Below are positions 19,701 through 28,700 of a DNA stretch of 64,000 bases, in pieces. Source of the DNA: Cannabis sativa. Taxonomy: Eukaryota > Streptophyta > Magnoliopsida > Rosales > Cannabaceae. Every line of letters starts with the position of its first letter. Position 1 is the first letter of the stretch. Below the pieces are notes generated by a model that did not search any database, was not told the origin of the DNA, and saw only the letters and a list, made by a program, of their open reading frames with translations. The position numbers and the translations under genes are program-made. The DNA is taken from contig NC_083603.1 in assembly GCF_029168945.1 (NCBI RefSeq), positions 45,394,406 through 45,458,405 on the forward strand, read 5' to 3'.

Positions 19701-22700
19701 GCTGCTGCACTTTGGAAGGCTCTCGAAAACTTATACGGAGCACATTCCAAGTCCAAGATGGACGATACCCGTACAGCCATTCAAACAACAAGGAAAGGTA
19801 ACACCTCTATGGTTGATTATCTTCGACAAAAGAAAGCCTGGTCTGATGTTCTAACTCTAGCAGGGGACCCGTACCCTGAAGCTCATTTGATATCTAATGT
19901 GTTGTCTGGTCTTGATGCTAGCTATTTACCTATTGTGTTACAAATTGAGGCTAGACCAAGTACTACTTGGCAAGAACTGCAGGAACTCTTGCTAAGCTTT
20001 GATAGCAAGATTGAGCGCCTTCATAATCTCAATGAGAGTTCTAAACATGCTGCTGCCCCAACTGCGAATATGGCCAACAGATCTGAAAACTCAAGCAGAG
20101 GCCGTGGTAATAACTCTACTCACAGCTCCAACCCGAGTCGCACAAACTATTCTGGTAACAACCGAGGAAATGGTCATCGTGGGAGAGGCAGAGGTCGATC
20201 GAACAACAACAATAACAAACCCACCTGCCAAGTGTGTGGAAAGTTTGGGCACTCGGCAGCTGTCTGTTACAACCGATACAATGAAGCATTCATGGGGTCT
20301 GATCCTAATCTCAGCCAGAATCAACCCAAAAATCCTCCATCAGCATTCACTGCCTCACCAGAAGTTGTGGACAGCGACATTTGGTACGCGGATAGCGGAG
20401 CAAGCAGCCATGTTACCTCTGATGGGAGCAACATGAGTCAAAAATCTGACTATGGTGGTAAGGACAAGTTGGTTGTGGGTGATGGTCATCAAGTTGCCAT
20501 CTCTCACATCGGTTACAGTCACATTCCCACAAATGACAGCTTTAAATCCTTAGTGTTAAAAGATGTTTTACTTGTTCCAGAGATTGCTAAGAAACTCATA
20601 AGTGTATCTAAACTTGTCACTGATAATGATATTCTTATTGAATTTGACTCTGAATTTTGTTTTGTGAAGGACAAAGCCACAAAGAAGGTGCTGCTCAAAG
20701 GGACGCTTAAAGATGGTCTCTACCAACTCTCTCCCACTTTTTCCAAGTCTACTTGTCACCAAAATCAGTCACCATGTTTTCCTAGTACTACTGTGAAATC
20801 TGTTAATGTTGTTCAGCATAGTTCAGCTTTAAATTCCAAGAATGATGTGTGGCATAGGCGCCTAGGCCACCCATCTCTTAGAGTTCTTAAGAAGGTCTTA
20901 AAGTCTAGCAATGTAACTTGTTCTTCTGAATTAAATACAAGTTTTTGTGATGCCTGTCAATATGGGAAATCCCATGCTTTACCATTCAAAAGTTCTAACA
21001 GTAGGGCTACCAAAATGCTAGACTTAGTTCACACCGATATATGGGGTCCATCACCTATAGCATCAAATACAAATTTCAAGTTTTATATTCACTTCATTGA
21101 TGACTATAGCAGGTTCACATGGTTATGTCCTTTAAAACACAAATCTGATGCTCTACAAGCCTTTGTCCAATTTAAAAACTTTGCTGAAAACCAATTTGAA
21201 ACCAAAATTAAGTCAATAAGGAGTGATTATGGGGGAGAGTATCAAGCCTTTGAGAGTTTAGTTCAAGAACATGGAATTCACTTTCAACACTCTTGTCCTC
21301 ACACCTCAGCCCAAAACGGTAGAGCCGAGAGAAAACATCGCCATATAGTAGAAATGGGCTTAACCTTGCTTGCCCAAGCAAGTATGCCCTTGAAGTATTG
21401 GGTTGATGCCTTTCAAACATCTGTCTATCTCATAAATAGACTCCCAACACCAATACTTCATGACAAGTCTCCTTTTGAAGTTGTGTACAAAAAGAAACCA
21501 AACTATGACATGCTGAAAACATTTGGGGCAACATGTTTTCCATGTTTAAGGCCATACCAAACCCACAAGTTTCAATTTCACTCTCTTAAGTGTGTGAACC
21601 TTGGGTATAGTGAGTCTTTTAAAGGTTACAAGTGTCTAAGTTCCACAGGGAGAGTGTACATATCTAGACATGTTGTGTTCAATGAGCAAGAATTTCCTTT
21701 TAAAATTGGCTTCCTTAATAATTTTGCTCCTGAACACTCTGTTATTATAAAACATTCTGCCTGGTCACAGCTCCCAAATATGCATTCCTTTGCTTATAAT
21801 ATGCCTCAAGAAAGGACCACTCGAAGGCAAGATGTCCCTGGAGTAGTACCTAACCAGTCGGCTTTGTCATCACCAAGCAATAGTCAGGTAAGTCACTCTT
21901 CTCAATCTCATTCGAACAATGATCATGACCATTTTGATATCATGTCTGAAACTAACACAGCAGATAAACAACTTGATTCTACACCCGTGACTGACTCACC
22001 TGCTGCAACCGAAACCCCAGCAGACAGTTCGAATGTTCAACTAGCACCACAACCTTCACATCCCATGATAACTCGATCCAAGAGTGGAATCTTCAAGCCC
22101 AAAGTCTACTTCAGTAAGATGTTAGGACCAAGGTGCGGTTCACTTATGCTAGGAGAGGTAAAAATGTTAATGCTTAAGGGTAGTTTGGTCTTATACGATT
22201 AAAGGGTATGATTGTAATTGTGAGTGAGATTGCAAGTTTGTTAAAGTACTGTTTGGGAGGGTTATGGGGTTTATGCTGGTATTGAGATTTCTCTCTCTGC
22301 AGCAAGAGCCTTGTAGGCTCTATCTTGTAATCTTTTTTACTTGAATTCAATAACACTCACTGTGATGTTTTCTTCTCTTTTCTACTGTTAATCTGTTATT
22401 GAGCAATTGAGGCAGCAGGCTATATCAATTGGTATCAGAGCAATTGATCTGGGAACATGACGAATACGAGAAGTTCAAAGAAGGTGGTGGAATCGGTTCA
22501 ATTGGGTGAAGAGGAATCACAGTCACAAATTCACGGGGATTGGGATTCGATGAGGGAGAAGGTTGATTCTCATGAACGGGGCATTGCTGTCATTAGCGAG
22601 AAGTTGGATCTGCTACTCCGGGGACAAGCGAGAATGGCTACAGAACTTACCGATGGTCCGCGAAGCCCAATTGGGAGGTCCGTTCAACCTCCGATCGGGT

Positions 22701-25700
22701 CTAGTGGAGTGGGAAGCCATAATCGGGACGAGACTGGTGGTTATGGGGGACGACGACCTGAATTCCGCCCAAGGAATATCGAGCTGCCTCTGTTCGCTGG
22801 TTCGGACCCCGATGATTGGACGTATAGAGCGGAGAGGTATTTCGGACTGCAGAGGTTAACGGCGGAGGAGCAGTTGGAGGCGGCTGTCTTGTGTTTAGAA
22901 GGACCGGCTCTTCGCTGGTTTAGATGGGAGAATCGACGGCGTGAAATCCGCAGCTGGGGCGAGTTGAAGGACCTCCTTCTCCGGCGATTCCTCCCTGCGC
23001 ACGAAGGATCGGCGTACGATCGGTTTTTGGCGTTGCAGCAGACGTCCACCGTTCAGGAATACCGGCAACAGTTCGAAGCTTTGACGGCGTCATTGGGGGC
23101 GGTGGCGGAGCCGCTGTTGGAGTCGGCGTTCTTGAACGGACTGAATTCGGAGATACAGGGGACACTCCGTCTCCTTGAACCGGTGGGGTTGGAGAAGACT
23201 ACGGAGTTGGCTGAGATAGTGGAAGCCAATCCTAAAGTGGTTCGGGCTTTTGGGAGTGGGCCGAGTAAAGGGGTAAGCCCAAATAGAAATTCTTCATTTA
23301 ATCCAAATGGGCTCACTCAAAGGACTTTTAATGGGCTGAATGGGACAATTAATAAAAGTCTTTCTTCCCAAAATAGTTTCCAGCGTGCATCAACCCCCTT
23401 AAACCAGAAAAGAGAAATGGAGTTTGGTAAGGGATTCAAGAGACTTACGGAGACTGAGGTGCAAGAGAAAAGAGCTAGAGGAGTGTGTTTCAAGTGTGAT
23501 GGACCATGGACAAGGGGACATCAATGTAAATCCCCAGAATTACAAATCATTTTGGTGCAAGAGGAAGTGGAAGAAATGGAAGAGTTGACTGCCATGGAAG
23601 AACTAGGAGTTAATGAGCAGGAAGGGTTGACTGAAGCTCAAGTGGTGGAAGTGTCACTTAATTCTGTGGTTGGGTTGACTTCTCCAAAAACTATGAAATT
23701 AGTGGGCAGCGTTCATGGCCAAGAGGTGACGGTACTTATTGATAGTGGAGCTACTCACAATTTCATAGCTACATCCTTGGTTACTCAACTCAAACTTCCC
23801 ATTTCAACTACGGAGGCCTATGGAGTTCAAATGGGAACGGGTCAAGCGGTCAAGGGAGCGGGAATTTGTTTGGGGGTGCCGGTTTCATTGCAAACAGTAG
23901 AGATAATTGACGATTTTTTGCCTTTGGCTTTGGGAAGCACCGATGTAATCTTGGGTGTCCAGTGGTTGGAGACGTTAGGTGACACTCACCATAATTGGAA
24001 GGAAGGGGTCATGAGGTTTAAAAGGGGCGGCCAAATGGTGGAGTTACGAGGTGACCCCACCCTCCACAAGACTCGGGTCTCACTTAAGACGATGATCAAG
24101 ACCATCAAAGAAGAACATGAAGGGTTGTGGGTGGAGTTCGGCCATACCACTGCCGTGGGGGCTGGGGAGGACATTCCAGCGGCTGTTTCGGAGTTGTTGC
24201 AGCGATTTTCGGGTGTTTTCGACATGCCAAACAAATTGCCACCTCCCCGACACCGAGACCATGCTATTTGCCTCCGCTCCGGAGTAGCTCCGATCAGTAT
24301 ACGGCCCTATCGTTACCCTCATGTGCAAAAAGATGAGATTGAGAGATTGGTGTGTGAAATGTTGCAAGGGGGGATCTGTCAGCCAAGCACGAGCCCGTTC
24401 TCGAGTCCTGTATTACTTGTGAAGAAGAAGGATGGAAGTTGGCGTTTTTGTGTGGATTACCGGGCTCTCAATAAAGAAACCATTGCTGACAAGTTTCCGA
24501 TACCAGTCATTGATGAGCTTCTTGATGAGTTGTATGGTGCCAAGGTCTTTTCGAAGCTGGATTTGAAGTCGGGGTACCACCAAATTCGGGTGCGACCGGA
24601 GGATGTGCCTAAGACTGCTTTTCGGACTCACGAGGGTCACTATGAGTTCTTGGTTATGCCGTTTGGACTCACCAACGCGCCAGCAACATTTCAGGCTAAC
24701 ATGAATGAGGTCTTTAAACCCTATCTTCGTCGCTTTGTGCTTGTTTTCTTCGACGACATACTGGTTTATAGTCCGACCATGGAGGCACATCTCTCACATT
24801 TACAGGTAGTCCTGGATACCTTGGCTAAATACCAATTTTATGCTAACAAAAAAAAGTGTTGTTTTGCTCAGCAGAAATTGGAGTACTTGGGTCACATTAT
24901 TTCTGACCAAGGGGTTTCCGTGGACTCTAGCAAAGTCCAAGCCATGTTAGATTGGCCGCTGCCCACCAATTTGAAAAGTCTTCGCGGGTTCTTGGGTCTT
25001 ACGGGGTATTATCGAAAGTTTGTCAAGGGGTATGGATCCATTGCTAGGCCTCTTACGGAGCAATTGAAGAAAGATCGATTTTGTTGGAATGATGAAGCTA
25101 CCACCGCTTTTGAAGCTCTCAAACACGCCATGGTCACAGTTCCGGTTTTAGCTCTTCCGGACTTCACTAAACAATTTGTTATAGAGGCGGATGCCTCGGG
25201 ATATGCTCTAGGAGCCGTTCTCATGCAAGAAGGCCGACCCCTTGCGTATTTCAGCCAAGTCTTGAAGCCACGGGCTCAACTCAAGTCCATTTACGAGAAG
25301 GAGCTCATGGCCATAGTGTTGGCGATTCTCAAATGGCGGCCATACTTGTTGGGTCGGAGGTTTTTGGTACGCACCGACCAACAAAGCTTGAAATTCCTTT
25401 TGGAACAACGTTTGGTGTCTCCGGAACACCAAAAGTGGTTGGTGAAGTTACTGGGGTTTGATTTTGAGATACAATACCGTCCGGGCATTGCTAACAAGGC
25501 TGCTGATGCTTTGTCGCGAGTTCCTCCCGCAACTTGTGCCGTCCTTACTACATCCTCTTGGCTTGATTGGAATGTGGTCCATCAAGAAGTGCTAGCCGAC
25601 CCCTTCTTGGCTAAGATTTGTGCTGATTTGGAGCAACACAAGGAGGTTTCCGGGTTCTCCTTTGACCATGGCCAGCTGAGGTACAAGGGCCGAGTAGTGC

Positions 25701-28700
25701 TTGCTGCCACCTCTTCTCTTTTACCTCAGTTTTTGAAGGAATATCATGAGACTCCCATCGGGGGACATTCCGGGGAATCCCGCACTTACCAACGCCTTCG
25801 GGCTGACGTGTTTTGGACGGGGATGAAGCAGCAAGTTGTTGACTTTGTTCGTCGTTGTGAGGTGTGTCAACGCAACAAGTCTATGGCGATGTCTCCAGCC
25901 GGTTTGTTGCAACCGTTACCCTTGCCCGCCCAGGTGTGGGATGATATCACCATGGATTTCATTGAGGGCTTGCCTCGTTCCGAAGGGGTGGATACTATAC
26001 TGGTCGTGGTTGATCGTTTGAGCAAGTATAGTCACTTCATTACTCTCCGCCATCCATTTACTGCCAAAACTGTGGCGGAAGCATTCATTGACAATGTTGT
26101 CAAGCTCCATGGTATTCCCTGCTCTATTGTCTCGGATCGAGATCGTGTTTTCCTTAGTCACTTCTGGGCTGAACTGTTCAAGCAGCAAGGCACGATTTTG
26201 AAGCATAGTACGGCCTACCATCCCCAAACCGATGGTCAAACGGAGGTAGTTAACCGCTGCCTTGAGACCTACTTGCGTTGTTTTGCTTCGGAGAAACCTC
26301 GGGTGTGGGCCAAGTGGTTGTCTTGGGCGGAATATTGGTATAATACCAGTTTTCATTCGTCTTTGGGGTGTACACCTTTTAAGGTGCTTTATGGCCGCGA
26401 CCCTCCCCCTTTAGTGCGTTATCCTTCAGGCGGGTCGGCGGTCTTGACCGTGGACCAAATGTTGGAAGATAGGGATTCCTTCCTTGATGATCTCAAAATG
26501 CATCTCCTTCGTGCTCAACACCGCATGAAGACCACGGCTGATTCCCACCGTCGTGAGGTCCGTTTTGCGGTTGGTGACTTGGTGTTTGTCAAACTCCGTC
26601 CCTACCGACAGAAAACGTTGGCTGTCCGTCGTAATGAGAAGTTGGCAGCCCGCTACTATGGGCCATTTCGAGTCTTGAGCCGCGTTGGTGAAGTAGCCTA
26701 CAAGCTTGACCTTCCTCCTAGTGCAGCGGTACACCCCGTCTTTCATGTTTCTCAGCTCCGAGCCGTCATTGGGGCAGCCTCCTCTTCTTCCACCTTTCCT
26801 CCCCAACTTACTCCGGAGTTGGAACTGCAAGTGGAGCCCGAGGAAGTGCTGAATGTGCGCCATGGCACTAATGGTCCCGGTGATGAAGTTGATGTTTTGA
26901 TCCGTTGGAGGAATTTACCCTTGTTTGAAGCCTCATGGGAGAAGTTTGAGACCATCCGCCAACAGTTCCCTGCTTTCAACCTTGAGGACAAGGTTCGAGA
27001 TATAGGGGGGGGTAATGTTAGGACCAAGGTGCGGTTCACTTATGCTAGGAGAGGTAAAAATGTTAATGCTTAAGGGTAGTTTGGTCTTATACGATTAAAG
27101 GGTATGATTGTAATTGTGAGTGAGATTGCAAGTTTGTTAAAGTACTGTTTGGGAGGTTTATGGGGTTTATGCTGGTATTGAGATTTCTCTCTCTGCAGCA
27201 AGAGCCTTGTAGGCTCTATCTTGTAATCTTTTTCACTTGAATTCAATAACACTCACTGTGATGTTTTCTTCTCTTTTCTACTGTTAATCTGTTATTGAGC
27301 AATTGAGGCAGCAGGCTATATCATAAGACAAAATGGAATCTTGAAATGGAGGAACCAAGGAGTGTAGCTGAGGCACTTAGTCACCCTGGTTGGAATGGAG
27401 CTATGAGCAATGAAGTTGGTGCTCTCAAAGCAAAGAAAACCTACACTTTGGTACCTTATTCTGATGCTTACAATGTGATTGGGTGTAAGTGGGTTCATAA
27501 AATTAAAAGAAATGCAGATGGCTCTCTCCAAAGACTCAAAGCGAGATTGGTTGCAAAAGGATTTCACCAAAGGCCGGGACTCGATTATAGTGAGACTTTC
27601 AGTCCTGTTGTCAAGGCCTCCACAATTCGGATTGTTCTCACTATTGCTATCTCAAACAATTGGAAAATTCGTCAATTGGATATTAATAATGCCTTCTTGA
27701 ATGGCCATCTTGAAGAAGACGTCTATATGTATCAACCCGAGGGGTTTGAGGACCCTTCGAAACCAAACCATGTGTGCAAGTTGCACAAGTCCCTCTATGG
27801 TTTGAAACAAGCTCCTCGAGCTTGGTTCGACAAGCTGAAAAATACCTTACTGAACTGGAACTTCAAGAACTCCAGAGCTGACACTTCCCTGTTTTACTAT
27901 AAGGATGAAAAGCTGATTATTTTTGTCCTCATTTATGTTGATGATATAGTTGTTACAGGGAATGTTAGCTCAAAACTCCAAAGCTTTATCCAGCAACTCA
28001 ACAAGCAGTTTGCTCTCAAGGACTTGGGACAACTTCACTACTTCCTTGGTATTGAGGTTGTACGGGATGTCACAGGGTTGTATCTCACACAAAGGAAGTA
28101 CATTGAAGAACTCTTGGAGAAGAATGATATGACCAACCTCAAGCCATGTCCTACACCTATTGCCACTGGAAAAGCCATGTCTATCAATGATGGAGAGAAA
28201 CTTGGTAATCCTACTGTCTACCGTAGCTTAATTGGAGGGTTGCAATACTTGTGTAATACCAGACCAGATATTTGCTTCGCCGTAAACAAGCTGAGCCAGT
28301 ATCTCAAGGCACCAACAACAGTTCATTGGGGAGCAGCAAAAAGGATCTTGAGATACCTCAAAGGGACAATGGATCATGGTCTCCACATTTGCCATAGTCA
28401 CAAGCTAAACATTGCTGGTTTTTCAGATGCCGATTGGGCATGTTGCATAGATGACAGAAAGTCGGTTGGTGGATATTGTGTGTATCTTGGAGACACACTA
28501 GTTTCATGGTCTTCTAAGAAGCAAGCGGTTGTTTCAAGGTCGAGCACGGAGTCCGAATATAGAGCTCTGGCTCTTGTCACTGCTGAGATTACTTGGATCG
28601 AATCCTTATTAAAAGAGTTGGGGTTCCCACTGCCTGGAGTATCTGTTACCTGGTGCGACAATATGAGTGCAAGCGCTCTTGCTTCCAATCCAGTCTACCA

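Larger units (their letters stand above)
22120..27323 (+). mobile_element. Young full-length Ty3/gypsy chromovirus (Reina-like), 5204 bp
   Basis: Two 308-bp LTRs (22120-22427 and 27016-27323) differ at two bases that I can find, with target duplication TAAGA. The PBS TGGTATCAGAGC starts two bases after the 5' LTR, and a purine tract (ATAGGGGGGGG) precedes the 3' LTR. One uninterrupted gag-pol frame fills the interior. Small size, short LTRs and a C-terminal chromodomain fit the Reina clade of chromoviruses (inference). It is inserted between the integrase and RT regions of the copia element, in the same orientation. Confidence 0.92.

Noticed and set aside
22174..22356. 60-codon ORF repeated at 27070-27252
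   Set aside because: Antisense frame in the two chromovirus LTRs.
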